The notes: generated by a model from the letters alone, not told the origin. Counted from the stretch's first letter, positions 24,811 to 33,163 are shown. The stretch is DNA of 35,188 nucleotides from Desulfobacteraceae bacterium (GCA_020633955.1 JACKCP010000021.1:1-35188), one strand, 5' to 3'. A program made the numbers and translations.

Positions 24811-26017
24811 AAAAAAATGCTTTACAGATAAAGAGATTAGTAACTATGCAGATGTAATGATCTGGGGACTTCAAAGGGCAAGAAAAAAGGCTCTGGAGAA
24901 AAATTCATTCATTGAGATAAAATATGATCTTGACGCCAGTGACCTTGCTGAAAAAATATTTGAAAAACTCATTTTAAAAGGTTTTAATCCGGATCTCAGC
25001 CTTTTAAAATCACCTGAGCTTGAAAAATTTTTTTTTGAAAACGCAGATACAGATCAGATCGAATCTTTAAAGCCAGGCCATGAAGTATATCTGAGCAAAA
25101 TATCTGGCTCAATTACACTCATTGCGCCAAAATCCCTTGACCACTTAAAAGATGCTGATTTTAATAAATTATCTGCTTTTTCAAAATCAAGAAAGACATT
25201 GAGAAATATTTTAAGTGAAAGAGAAAAAACAGGGGATTATTCATGGACACTTTGCATGTATCCGACTGAAGCCCTTGCCAAAGCAGCTCAAACCGATATT
25301 GAAACCTACTCAAAAAGAATCTCTGATGCGTGTTTTTTGAATGAGATTGATCCCGTCAAAATATGGGAGAAAACAGCTTTAAAAATTCAAAATACAAAAA
25401 ATAATCTTTCTGCCCTTGATATAGACTATTTTCATATTCAATCTGCAAATACAGACCTTTATGTCAAACAGGGAGAGCAAAGAAAATGGCTTGGTCTTTC
25501 AGGAAGAAATATTCCAAGCTTTGAAATATTTATTACTCCTGATTTCAGATACACTACAGGAACATTTTTTGCAAACCAGCCCTCATTCAGAAGCGGGAAT
25601 ATTATTGAAAATATAAAAATAGAATTTAAAAAAGGAGAAATTATTTCAGCCAGCGCAACTAAAGGCCAGGACTATTTACTTAAAACCATTCAAACAGATG
25701 AAGGAGCAAAAAGAGTCGGTGAGTTTTCCATGACAGACAAAAACTTTTCAAGAATTGACTCATTCATGGCAAATACCCTTTATGATGAAAACTTTGGCGG
25801 AAATTTCGGCAATGTTCATATAGCTCTTGGCAGTTCATATTCTGACAGCTACCAGGGTAACCTTAAAGATTTAGACTCAAACCTGAAAAATAAACTGGGT
25901 TTTAATGAATCTGCCATTCACTGGGATATAGTAAATACTGAAGAAAAAACTGTTACAGCATTATTAAAATCAGGAAAAAATATTATTATTTATAAAAATG
26001 GAGAATTCAAACTTTAG
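24803..26017 (+). CDS. M29-family aminopeptidase (AmpS/aminopeptidase T type)
   Basis: M29 enzymes are dimeric cytoplasmic metallo-aminopeptidases that remove N-terminal residues using two metal ions. The 404-residue protein is standard length. The full ligand set can be placed: E241 in NIPSFEIFITPDF, E307 in GEFSMTD, H339 in GNVHIALG, Y346 in SSYSDSY, and H373 and D375 in IHWDIV. The N-terminal domain (1-200) is more variable. It overlaps the 85-residue gene upstream by eight bases. Its TAG stop overlaps the convergent gene at 26014 (shared TTAG). Confidence 0.9.
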   Translation: MDKKKCFTDKEISNYADVMIWGLQRARKKALEKNSFIEIKYDLDASDLAEKIFEKLILKGFNPDLSLLKSPELEKFFFENADTDQIESLKPGHEVYLSKISGSITLIAPKSLDHLKDADFNKLSAFSKSRKTLRNILSEREKTGDYSWTLCMYPTEALAKAAQTDIETYSKRISDACFLNEIDPVKIWEKTALKIQNTKNNLSALDIDYFHIQSANTDLYVKQGEQRKWLGLSGRNIPSFEIFITPDFRYTTGTFFANQPSFRSGNIIENIKIEFKKGEIISASATKGQDYLLKTIQTDEGAKRVGEFSMTDKNFSRIDSFMANTLYDENFGGNFGNVHIALGSSYSDSYQGNLKDLDSNLKNKLGFNESAIHWDIVNTEEKTVTALLKSGKNIIIYKNGEFKL

Positions 26018-26586
26018 GATTCCAGTTCTGCCTTTCTCTGCTGATAAAGCCTGTGAATAGTCTGTGCGTGCCAGTGTCCCTTGTTGGAAAAGGTAGGTAT
26101 TCTTTCTGATTCAAGGTAGTCAGCTATCTGTTCATAGGTGGAGTTGTTTTCCCTCATTGAAACAATAAGATCAAGGATTTTATCTTTTTCTTCCTTTGGA
26201 ATTTTCTTAACTTTCATAGACTCATTATGATCTGAATCATATGGAATAATTCCTTTTTCAGCAATTATTTCAAGAGATCTTCCTATTGATTCAAAAATTT
26301 CGTTTCTTTCTTCCTCAATTTCAATATGGCGATCCAATGCTTCAATTATTTTTTCATTTGCTTCTGTAACTGAGCCTAACATATGCTTAATATCAGGGTA
26401 AATTTCAGATAATTTTTTTATTATCAAGTCTGGATTAAAATTCCTTGAAGAAGAACCGCTTCTTCTGTCTCCGCCACTTCTTCTGTCAGGATGGGGATAT
26501 GATGTATTACCGTCCGAGGGAGATCTGTAGGAACCTGGATATTTATCTTTCTGCTGGCTTCGTAAATTTCTTAAAAACTCGTTCAT
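26014..26586 (-). CDS. Hypothetical protein with recombinase-like C-terminal segment
   Basis: The 190-residue protein has three parts. Residues 1-50 are basic, polar and probably disordered, with a repeated DRRSGGDRRSG. Residues 52-110 are helical and likely coiled-coil (EANEKIIEALDRHIEIEEERNEIFESI). Residues 130-185 (IVSMRENNSTYEQIADYLE, then RIPTFSNKGHWHAQTIHRLYQQR) resemble the helix-turn-helix recombinase segment of large serine recombinases. There is no catalytic resolvase domain, so it is not a recombinase; a DNA-binding or regulatory role is possible. A strong AAGGGG lies 5 bases before the ATG. Similar proteins seem to occur in Desulfobacterota; the function is unknown. Confidence 0.7.
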   Translation of the reverse strand: MNEFLRNLRSQQKDKYPGSYRSPSDGNTSYPHPDRRSGGDRRSGSSSRNFNPDLIIKKLSEIYPDIKHMLGSVTEANEKIIEALDRHIEIEEERNEIFESIGRSLEIIAEKGIIPYDSDHNESMKVKKIPKEEKDKILDLIVSMRENNSTYEQIADYLESERIPTFSNKGHWHAQTIHRLYQQRKAELES

Positions 26587-27047
26587 TTATACCCCTTGGG
26601 AAATTAATTTTTATTTTATTGTGATGCTAAACTAAAACTGTATTTTTTACCAATTCATTAAAGTTAGATAGAAAAATCAATTCTAAAAATACATCATCTA
26701 CCCTCAAAGTTACATTTTTTATCATGGGTAAATGAACAAAAAATTTCAGTTTTAGACCAATCACTATTTCTGGTTATCAAAACAGTTGTACGGTTATCAG
26801 CATAAACAACGTATATCAAATTTTAAAAACAGCTTTCCATAAATTTTTTAATATCTAAATATAAATTCAATTAATGAAAAAAAGATTTTTGGTGGATTAT
26901 CAATTGTATTTCAGTTATTATACCATCGATAAAAAGGGTGTCAAACATTAATTATTCTTTAGCCCTGCCGCGTTATTTATCCTTGCAATTTAATATTTTT
27001 TATCGGAAAAAGCACTTCATGATTGACTTAAAAGAAAGGTCTTTAAA
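26587..27047. other. 461-base divergent intergenic region upstream of guaA
   Basis: This AT-rich spacer lies between the minus-strand gene at 26586 and guaA (+). It holds R2 copy E2 (about 26702-26769) and a 9-base inverted repeat CGATAAAAA (26927-26935) / TTTTTATCG (26997-27005). A 10-codon reading frame (27019-27051, MIDLKERSLK) has a stop that overlaps the guaA start as ATGA. No purine riboswitch, tRNA or known RNA was recognised. Promoters for both flanking genes should lie here. Confidence 0.45.
26702..26769. repeat. Interspersed AT-rich repeat R2, copy E2
   Basis: CCTCAAAGTTACATTTTTTAT is followed by a 42-base segment (26728-26769) matching copy E1 at about 36 of 42 positions by eye, including GTAAATGAAC, AAAAATT, TTTTAG and AATCACTATTT. 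The left part is shorter than in E1 and E3. Confidence 0.55.
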
Positions 27048-28571
27048 ATGATTTTAATAATAGATTTCGGTTCACAATTTAACCAGCTAATAGCCAGAAG
27101 AGTCAGAGAACATAATGTATACTGCATAATTGAACCCCCCGGTTTTTCGATTGATAAAATAAAAAATGCAAAACCTGAAGGTATAATATTGTCCGGAAGT
27201 CCCGCAAGTATTTACGATCTCAATGCCCCAAAATGTGATCCCCAGGTATTTGAGCTTGGCATTCCAGTACTTGGTATATGCTATGGCATGCACCTCATGA
27301 CCGAGGCTCTTGGTGGAAGTGTTGGACATACAGACAAAAGAGAGTACGGATTTGCAAAAATTGATATGAAATTAAAAGACGGTCTTTTCAAAAATATTTC
27401 TGACAGCACTGTCTGGATGAGTCATGGAGATTCAGTAAAAAAACTTCCTGAAGGATTTGAAATTTCGGGATCAACCGAAAATACTGAAATTGCTGCAATA
27501 GAAAATAAAAACAAAAATTTTTACGCCCTTCAGTTTCATCCCGAAGTAGTCCATTCCGTAGAAGGTTCAAAAATGATAGACAACTTCATTTCAATATGCG
27601 GGTGCAAACGAGACTGGACAATGGAATCTTTTGCTGAATCCTCAATCAGAGAAATTCAAAATTCAGTAAAAGACAAAAAAGTTATTTTAGGGTTAAGCGG
27701 AGGTGTTGATTCATCTGTTGCTGCTGTACTTATACATAAAGCAATAAAAGACAACCTTAAATGTATTTTTGTTGATAACGGACTTTTAAGAAAAGATGAA
27801 AGACTTCTTCTCGAAAAGGTTCTTTATGAGCATCTTAAAGTAAATATAGAGTTTGTAGACGCATCCGAAAGATTTTTAAATGCATTAAACGGTGTGACTG
27901 ATCCAGAGCTTAAAAGAAAAATTATAGGAAATCTTTTTATTGAAGTATTTGAAGAAAGTGCCAAAAAAATTGAAGGAGCATCCTTTCTTGCACAGGGAAC
28001 CCTTTATCCTGATGTTATTGAATCAAAATCAGCCTTTGGAGGACCTTCTTCAGTTATAAAATCCCACCACAATGTTGGAGGACTTCCTGAAAAAATGGAA
28101 CTTGATCTCCTTGAACCTCTACAATACCTGTTTAAGGATGAAGTCAGGGAACTTGGAAAATCACTTGGACTTCCAGATGAAATTGTCTGGAGGCAGCCAT
28201 TCCCTGGTCCTGGTCTTTCAATAAGAATTCTTGGTGAAATTACAAAAAAACGTCTTGATATATTGCGTGAGGCAGATGCAATATTGAGAGAAGAAATAAA
28301 AAAGGCGGGATTATACAAATCTTTATGGCAGGCATTTGTTGTTCTTCTTCCAATCAAAACTGTAGGAGTAATGGGAGACAAAAGAACCTATGAAAATACA
28401 GCTGTAATCCGGGCAGTAGAAAGTAAGGATGCCATGACAGCAGACTGGGCAAAACTGCCATATGAACTTCTTGGCAAAGTTTCAAACAGGATAATAAACG
28501 AAGTAAAGGGAATAAACAGGGTCGCATATGATATCAGCTCCAAACCCCCGGCAACTATAGAATGGGAGTAA
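27048..28571 (+). CDS. guaA: GMP synthase (glutamine-hydrolysing)
   Basis: GuaA converts XMP to GMP using ATP and ammonia from glutamine. The 507-residue protein has both expected parts. The class I glutamine amidotransferase (1-185) has nucleophile C78 in LGICYGMHL and its His-Glu pair in LQFHPEVVH. The ATP-pyrophosphatase has the P-loop LGLSGGVDSS near 216-225 and a dimerisation domain ending SSKPPATIEWE. AAAGG lies 8 bases before the ATG. Two genes follow at 7 and 2 base spacing, so guaA heads a three-gene operon. Confidence 0.98.
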   Translation: MILIIDFGSQFNQLIARRVREHNVYCIIEPPGFSIDKIKNAKPEGIILSGSPASIYDLNAPKCDPQVFELGIPVLGICYGMHLMTEALGGSVGHTDKREYGFAKIDMKLKDGLFKNISDSTVWMSHGDSVKKLPEGFEISGSTENTEIAAIENKNKNFYALQFHPEVVHSVEGSKMIDNFISICGCKRDWTMESFAESSIREIQNSVKDKKVILGLSGGVDSSVAAVLIHKAIKDNLKCIFVDNGLLRKDERLLLEKVLYEHLKVNIEFVDASERFLNALNGVTDPELKRKIIGNLFIEVFEESAKKIEGASFLAQGTLYPDVIESKSAFGGPSSVIKSHHNVGGLPEKMELDLLEPLQYLFKDEVRELGKSLGLPDEIVWRQPFPGPGLSIRILGEITKKRLDILREADAILREEIKKAGLYKSLWQAFVVLLPIKTVGVMGDKRTYENTAVIRAVESKDAMTADWAKLPYELLGKVSNRIINEVKGINRVAYDISSKPPATIEWE

Positions 28572-28578
28572 TTTTTAA

Positions 28579-29403
28579 ATGAATATGGACAGTTCATTTG
28601 AAACAAAAATTCTAGAGCAAAAAACTGAAAAACTTGCATTCTCTCTTGTTGTTATTTCTGTACTAATACCTGCAGTAATAATTGCAATTGGTTTTTTTGG
28701 ATATGCGGAGTTAAAAAATTCTATCAAGGAAATAAACTCAAACAAAGAGAAAAGCCTGAGCAAACTGTCTTCTGAGTTTAAAGATACAATTTTTAAAAAT
28801 GCATCAAAAACAGAGGCTGTAGAAAGCAGAATCAATGACCTTGAAGCTAGAATCAAATCATTTTCCAATGAAACAGACACTCTTAACAAAAAAATTGTTT
28901 CTTTAAACTCTACATTGGGAAATGAACTTCAAAAAAAAATAACTACGGGAACCGAACAGTCTGCCAAAAATTCAAGGTCAATAAAATCTGTTTCTGAGGC
29001 TGCTGAAAGCCTTAAAAACACTGTAGAAAAGCTGTCAAAAGAGGTCAGATCAAACACGCAGCACATTACAAAGACTCAGGATATATTAAATAAGATAGGC
29101 GATTCAACTGATTATCAAAAAACCTTTAATGAAAAAATAGATTCAATAAAAAATGAAGTTCTTGCAATTTCAAAAAAATCTGAAGCTCTTTACAAAGAAA
29201 TAGAGTCACTAAAAAATAATAAAGAGCTCAGTGATATAAAAAATGAAATCAAAACTCTTTCCATGGAAATCAAAAAAAAGGAAATTGAAGAAAGAATTAC
29301 AAAAAAACGCCTTGATGACATAGAAAGTTTTTTAAAAAATCAAAATTCTGATAATTCTGGTTTTTCAGAAAAAAATCTCCTTGAACAGGACTTAAAGGAA
29401 TAG
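28579..29403 (+). CDS. Membrane-anchored coiled-coil protein
   Basis: I do not recognise the family. The 274-residue protein has a short polar N terminus, one membrane helix at about 20-40 (FSLVVISVLIPAVIIAIGFFG), and then about 220 residues of near-continuous heptad-like, Lys/Glu/Ser/Asn-rich sequence. Such a protein would have one transmembrane anchor and a long rod-like coiled coil. GGAG lies 11 bases before the ATG. It starts 7 bases after guaA and ends 2 bases before the hydrolase gene. It could be a structural or scaffold protein; there is no catalytic motif. Confidence 0.7.
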   Translation: MNMDSSFETKILEQKTEKLAFSLVVISVLIPAVIIAIGFFGYAELKNSIKEINSNKEKSLSKLSSEFKDTIFKNASKTEAVESRINDLEARIKSFSNETDTLNKKIVSLNSTLGNELQKKITTGTEQSAKNSRSIKSVSEAAESLKNTVEKLSKEVRSNTQHITKTQDILNKIGDSTDYQKTFNEKIDSIKNEVLAISKKSEALYKEIESLKNNKELSDIKNEIKTLSMEIKKKEIEERITKKRLDDIESFLKNQNSDNSGFSEKNLLEQDLKE

Positions 29404-29405
29404 AT

Positions 29406-30170
29406 ATGGAACTTCTAAAAAAATATGATACTCCAGAAATTAATTCCTTTATTTTTCATCCAAGACAATCGACTATGGATCATTCAGAAATAAAAAGACT
29501 GAAAATACCTGTAGACAAAGATACAATGATTGGAGCTTCATTTTTTGAAGCCTCAAAGGAAGCTCCATTTATTTTATATTTCCATGGTAATGGTGAAATT
29601 GTTAATGACTATGATGAACTTGGATTTATTTTTACAGAAAACAGTATAAATTTCATGCCTGTTGATTTCAGGGGCTATGGCTTTTCGACAGGAGAACCTT
29701 CTTTACATTCAATGATTAAAGATGCAAATACAATTGCTGATTTTGTTAATGACTGGAGGCTTCAGAATAATTTTTCTGGTAAGTTTGCAGTTATGGGAAG
29801 ATCTCTTGGATCTGCATCTGCAATAGAGCTTGCCGCTTCAAAGGACTATTTTGATGCTCTGATAATTGAATCAGGTTTTTTCAATTTTAAAAGGCTTTTA
29901 AAAAATCTCGGTTTTTACAGCATGGAGTTCGAAAATATTGATGATCCATTGAAGCATAGGGAGAAAATATCTGGATTTAAAAAAAATCTTCTAATTATTC
30001 ATGGTGAATTTGACGAAATAATTCCTTTTTCCGAAGGAAAAAAGCTGTTTGAACATGCAGGAACAGAAAGCAAGAAACTTGTCAAAATTTTAAATGCAGG
30101 GCACAATACAATTTTTTCATTTGGTATTGACAAATATTTTTCTTCAATCACTTCCACTTTATTTTCTTAA
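29406..30170 (+). CDS. Alpha/beta hydrolase (BAAT/FrsA-like or S9-like)
   Basis: The 254-residue hydrolase has no signal peptide. The oxyanion segment YFHGNGE, the strand-turn VDFRGYGFSTGEPS, the nucleophile elbow GRSLGSAS (S133), the acid in IIHGEFDEIIP and the base in NAGHNTIF form a complete triad. It belongs to the widespread cytoplasmic hydrolases of the YfhR/ABHD13-like kind; the substrate is unknown. AAAGGA inside the previous gene lies 6 bases before its ATG, and only 2 bases separate the two genes, indicating translational coupling in the guaA operon. It converges on the solute-binding protein gene across a hairpin. Confidence 0.82.
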   Translation: MELLKKYDTPEINSFIFHPRQSTMDHSEIKRLKIPVDKDTMIGASFFEASKEAPFILYFHGNGEIVNDYDELGFIFTENSINFMPVDFRGYGFSTGEPSLHSMIKDANTIADFVNDWRLQNNFSGKFAVMGRSLGSASAIELAASKDYFDALIIESGFFNFKRLLKNLGFYSMEFENIDDPLKHREKISGFKKNLLIIHGEFDEIIPFSEGKKLFEHAGTESKKLVKILNAGHNTIFSFGIDKYFSSITSTLFS

Positions 30171-30187
30171 TAAAACATAAAGTAAAA

Positions 30188-30235
30188 ACAAAGAGACCTC
30201 AATTAATGCCAGAACAAAAATTGCAGTCTCTTTGT
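30188..30235 (-). terminator. Hairpin terminator between convergent genes
   Basis: A perfect 10-base stem, ACAAAGAGAC (30188-30197) / GTCTCTTTGT (30226-30235), has a 28-base loop that itself contains a short CAATT/AATTG pair. On the minus strand it lies 10 bases past the solute-binding protein stop and is followed by TTTTACTTT, so it best fits as that gene's terminator. It may also stop the hydrolase transcript arriving from the left. Confidence 0.75.
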
Positions 30236-30245
30236 GCTGAAAATT

Positions 30246-30968
30246 CTAAATTTTACCCTGTTTTTTTAATTCAGAAACGCTTTTTGTCAGTTTTTCATAT
30301 ATTTCGTTTGCTCTTTCAGATTTCTTGGATATGGAAATATAAATTCCGATTGCCTGTAAATCATTCCATTTCAGATCCGGAATATCAAAATCCTTTAAAA
30401 CAGTTTCAGAGGGGAGTTTATAGTCAAGAAGATATTTTGCTCTGCCCGCCTTTAATTTCTTGAAAGCAAGCTCATGTGATGATGTAGGGTCCTGTTTAAT
30501 ATTATTTGCAGGGTCATTCAAATAACTTATAAGTCCTCCATAATTATAGCCAAGTATTGTAATAACTTTTTTTCCTTTTAAATCTTCAGTAGTCTTTATT
30601 TCAGGAGTTTCACCTATTCTGAAGCATCTAAGAAAAATATCTGCAATTTTTTCCTTTATATAAAAAGTTTTATCTTCATATATTTCAACTCCCCTTGTTC
30701 CCATCCAAACATCAACAAGTCCCTCGGCTACACCAATATAAAGCCTTTTGGGAGGATAACCCTCAAAAGTATACTCAAGTCCGGCATGCTCAAAAATAGT
30801 TTTTAAAGTATCAATATAATAACCGGAAACATCGTCTTTTGTTTCAACAACATAAAAAGGTGGAAAATGGAGTGCACCAATCTTTACTTTTTCAGCAAAG
30901 GAAACACCATGAACGCAATAAAAAAAAGCTAACACCGTTAATACAAATTTAAAAATTTTTTTCTGCAT
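30246..30968 (-). CDS. Periplasmic solute-binding protein, family 3 type (orphan)
   Basis: The 240-residue precursor begins MQKKIFKFVLTVLAFFYCV and has a signal peptide probably cut after VSFA. The mature part follows the bacterial family 3 amino-acid-binding fold: VKIGALHFPPFYVVE, SGYYIDTLKTIFEHAGL, LVDVWMGTRG, and a DLKGKKVITILGYNYG hinge strand. The frame opens at an ATG at 30983, but that ATG's own AGGAG provides the ribosome site 7 bases before the ATG at 30968, so the shorter form is preferred. No permease or ATPase is adjacent. Proteins of this type in such genomes are often stand-alone, either sharing a transporter or acting as ligand sensors; the ligand is unknown. Confidence 0.85.
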   Translation of the reverse strand: MQKKIFKFVLTVLAFFYCVHGVSFAEKVKIGALHFPPFYVVETKDDVSGYYIDTLKTIFEHAGLEYTFEGYPPKRLYIGVAEGLVDVWMGTRGVEIYEDKTFYIKEKIADIFLRCFRIGETPEIKTTEDLKGKKVITILGYNYGGLISYLNDPANNIKQDPTSSHELAFKKLKAGRAKYLLDYKLPSETVLKDFDIPDLKWNDLQAIGIYISISKKSERANEIYEKLTKSVSELKKQGKI

Positions 30969-31096
30969 AACAAAACTCCTCATAAAAATAAAAGTTTGAT
31001 TTTTTTAATTTGCTATTAACAAATTATAAATAAACTCAAAATTTTTTCAATTGATTTATTTTAAAGATCTTACTATACAGGCAAAAGGAATTGCCT

Positions 31097-31771
31097 ATGA
31101 ATAAAAAAAGATTTAAAAAAATAAAAGAAGTCCTTGAAAAAAGACAACATGATTTAACTATTCTTATGGACAATGTTCATAAACCCCATAATCTTGCTGC
31201 AATTGCCAGAACATGTGATGCAGTGGGTATCTATGATATTCATGCAACGGCCAATACAGATAAGGTCAGAATCACTCAGAAAACATCTGGTGGTGTGAAA
31301 AAATGGGTAAGATTAACTCAGCATGATGATACAGAAACTGCAATAAAATACCTGAAAAAAAATGATTTTCAAGTTGTTGCAGCTCATTTTTCGCAAAACT
31401 CAATTGATTTCAGACAAATTGATTTCACCAGAAAAACAGCTGTCTTGATGGGTGCCGAACTTGAGGGAATAAGTGACGAAGCAGCCAGGCTCAGCGATCA
31501 ACGTATTCACATACCCATGCACGGAATGACACAATCATTAAATGTTTCAGTTGCATGTGCACTTATTTTATTTGAAGCCGAAAGACAAAGAAAAATTAAA
31601 GGTATGTATGAAAAATCAAGACTTGAAGAAAAAGAATTTATTAAAGCTCTTTTTGAACTTGTATATCCTGATATAGCCCTTTTCTGCACACAGAAAAATA
31701 TTGATTATCCTGAATATAATCCTGAAACTGGAAAACTTCTTAAACCTTTTTTAACCTCAGAGTATATATAG
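31097..31771 (+). CDS. trmH: tRNA (guanosine-18-2'-O)-methyltransferase, SpoU/TrmH
   Basis: TrmH methylates the ribose of G18 in the tRNA D-loop using S-adenosylmethionine and a trefoil-knot SPOUT fold. The product has 224 residues (E. coli about 229). The three SPOUT motifs are seen: VHKPHNLAAIARTCDAVG, VLMGAELEGIS, and HIPMHGMTQSLNVSVACALI. The C-terminal extension with YEKSRLEEKEF is typical of TrmH rather than RlmB. AGGA lies 7 bases before the ATG at 31097; an in-frame TTG two codons earlier is less likely. It converges with the Mut7-C gene, with one base between stops. Confidence 0.93.
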   Translation: MNKKRFKKIKEVLEKRQHDLTILMDNVHKPHNLAAIARTCDAVGIYDIHATANTDKVRITQKTSGGVKKWVRLTQHDDTETAIKYLKKNDFQVVAAHFSQNSIDFRQIDFTRKTAVLMGAELEGISDEAARLSDQRIHIPMHGMTQSLNVSVACALILFEAERQRKIKGMYEKSRLEEKEFIKALFELVYPDIALFCTQKNIDYPEYNPETGKLLKPFLTSEYI

Positions 31772-31772
31772 A

Positions 31773-32531
31773 TCAGTCCTGAATTTTTATGCCAATATTT
31801 TTGAAATCATTAATTATTTTTTCTCTGTGAGAACCTGCCCAATAAATCTTTTCGCATCCTGGACAAATAAAAAAAGAATTATAATAAATTTTAGTTTTTG
31901 GAAGAAGTCTGTCAATAATATCTTCTTTTGAAACACTTTGAAGAATTGAATTGCACCTTGTGCATCTGGAAAAAAGATCATAGGGAGGATTAAGTCCAAA
32001 TCTTTCCACAATAAGTTTCGTCTGCTCAAAAGGCTCCATTGAATCCACAAACATTCCGTAGACAATTGATTTTCTTTTTAACAGATCAATGTCTCTTGTA
32101 AGGACTATTCTTTTTTCAGACTCTGCAAGTCTTGCTATATATCCGTCATCAAGCCTGTCTTCCCACAAAGTATCAAATCCAAGAGCTCTTAATAATACAG
32201 CGGCTTTACCAATATTTACATCAGCTATAAATTTTAATTGATCAAAGTTAACAGGTCTTAATTTTGTTTTTAATTTAACATTTAAAGGAGGTGTTACTCC
32301 TCTGACTTTTATAAAATCTCCTTTAACAGGAATATACTCAAAATTTAATTCTTTATTATTCTTTAAAAGGCAACCGATTTCTGTATGAGGTATTCCAAAA
32401 GATTCAACAATATCCTTTATTGATGATCTTCTTTTTAAGAAGAACTTCTTTTCTGAAAAAATATTTTTCTTTTTTGTAAATTTATGCAGATTTTCGTCAA
32501 TTTCAAATTTAACAAAATTATCCTTTTCCAA
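31773..32531 (-). CDS. Mut7-C RNase-domain protein with N-terminal ubiquitin-like domain
   Basis: The 252-residue protein has two parts. Residues 1-85 form a ThiS/MoaD-like ubiquitin domain (ending YIPVKGDFIKVRGV). Residues 95-240 form the Mut7-C domain, a PIN-like nuclease fold. The family start FIADVNIGKAAVLLRALGFD includes the acidic D104, LTRDIDLL supplies another acid (D147), and a zinc ribbon is formed by C190, C193, C223 and C226 (CTRC, CPGC). It is thought to be an RNase, by fold; the substrate is unknown. It ends the minus-strand run with acylphosphatase (16 bases upstream) and the DUF6485 gene. Confidence 0.88.
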   Translation of the reverse strand: MEKDNFVKFEIDENLHKFTKKKNIFSEKKFFLKRRSSIKDIVESFGIPHTEIGCLLKNNKELNFEYIPVKGDFIKVRGVTPPLNVKLKTKLRPVNFDQLKFIADVNIGKAAVLLRALGFDTLWEDRLDDGYIARLAESEKRIVLTRDIDLLKRKSIVYGMFVDSMEPFEQTKLIVERFGLNPPYDLFSRCTRCNSILQSVSKEDIIDRLLPKTKIYYNSFFICPGCEKIYWAGSHREKIINDFKNIGIKIQD

Positions 32532-32547
32532 TCAATTAAACCTTTTA

Positions 32548-32829
32548 TCAATATAAAATTTCAAATTTTGAATATTTACCTATAAAATCCTCAACATATT
32601 CTTCTACTTCATTTACATCAGCAGAAGGAGGCCCGGTTCTGCACCAATTTACAACTGAATCAACATTTTTTTCATTTCCTTCAATAAACATTTCAACGTT
32701 TCCGTTTATATTATTTTTTACATAGCCGGAAACATCAAATTCCACAGCCTTTTTCATTGCATACCACCTGAATGCAACACCCTGAACACGTCCTTTAATT
32801 ACCAGATGAACAGCTTTTTTATTTTCCAT
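32548..32829 (-). CDS. acyP: Acylphosphatase
   Basis: Acylphosphatase hydrolyses carboxyl-phosphate bonds such as acetyl phosphate and 1,3-bisphosphoglycerate. The protein has 93 residues, the usual size. The catalytic arginine R21 sits in GRVQGVAFRWYA and the catalytic asparagine N39 in GYVKNNINGNVE, so the active site is intact. It lies between the DUF6485 gene (48 bases upstream) and the Mut7-C gene (16 bases downstream), and the three probably share a transcript. Confidence 0.95.
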   Translation of the reverse strand: MENKKAVHLVIKGRVQGVAFRWYAMKKAVEFDVSGYVKNNINGNVEMFIEGNEKNVDSVVNWCRTGPPSADVNEVEEYVEDFIGKYSKFEILY

Positions 32830-32877
32830 TTTATCACCCTTATATAAGACCTTTATGAAAGATTGATCTAAGGAAGG

Positions 32878-33081
32878 CTAAATTTTTTTTGAATTAACAA
32901 GCTCTGCAAAATATTCAAAGGATCTGTCATATGTTTTTTCTGCAAATTCAGGAAATGCACAAGCCGGCAGCTCTCTGGCCTTTAAATGATATTTTATGCA
33001 TTCACAGCAGAGTCCTTTTTTTGAACAGGGCTCATAAGTACAATTACAGTTAGAAATGTTTTTTTCTTTTTTGCACTCCAT
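32878..33081 (-). CDS. DUF6485 Cys-rich small protein
   Basis: This 67-residue protein has eight cysteines (C3, C12, C14, C19, C25, C26, C28, C41), most in the signature CNCTYEPCSKKGLCCECI, followed by LPACAFPEFAEKTYDRSFEYF. The pattern matches the DUF6485 family, common in strict anaerobes; the cysteines probably bind a metal or iron-sulfur cluster. There is no signal peptide. It is separated from the acyl-CoA dehydrogenase gene upstream by a terminator at 33138-33163, so it should have its own promoter. Its function is not established. Confidence 0.85.
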   Translation of the reverse strand: MECKKEKNISNCNCTYEPCSKKGLCCECIKYHLKARELPACAFPEFAEKTYDRSFEYFAELVNSKKI

Positions 33082-33137
33082 GAAAACTCTCCCAGGATGA
33101 ATATCAATTAATGAACGAGCTTTATTTTTATAAAATG

Positions 33138-33163
33138 AAATGACGGACTAAGGCCCGCCATTT
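33138..33163 (-). terminator. Hairpin terminator after the acyl-CoA dehydrogenase gene
   Basis: On the minus strand AAATGGCGGGC pairs with GTCCGTCATTT around a four-base loop (CTTA), giving 11 pairs including two G-U wobbles. The wobble pairs work only in the minus-strand RNA, which supports reading in that direction. It lies about 90 bases past the dehydrogenase stop, with a T-rich tail (TCATTTTAT). Confidence 0.7.

Noticed and set aside
26927..27005. CGATAAAAA/TTTTTATCG inverted repeat as a guaA regulatory element
   Set aside because: The arms are 9 bases, AT-rich and 61 bases apart; this is expected by chance in such sequence.
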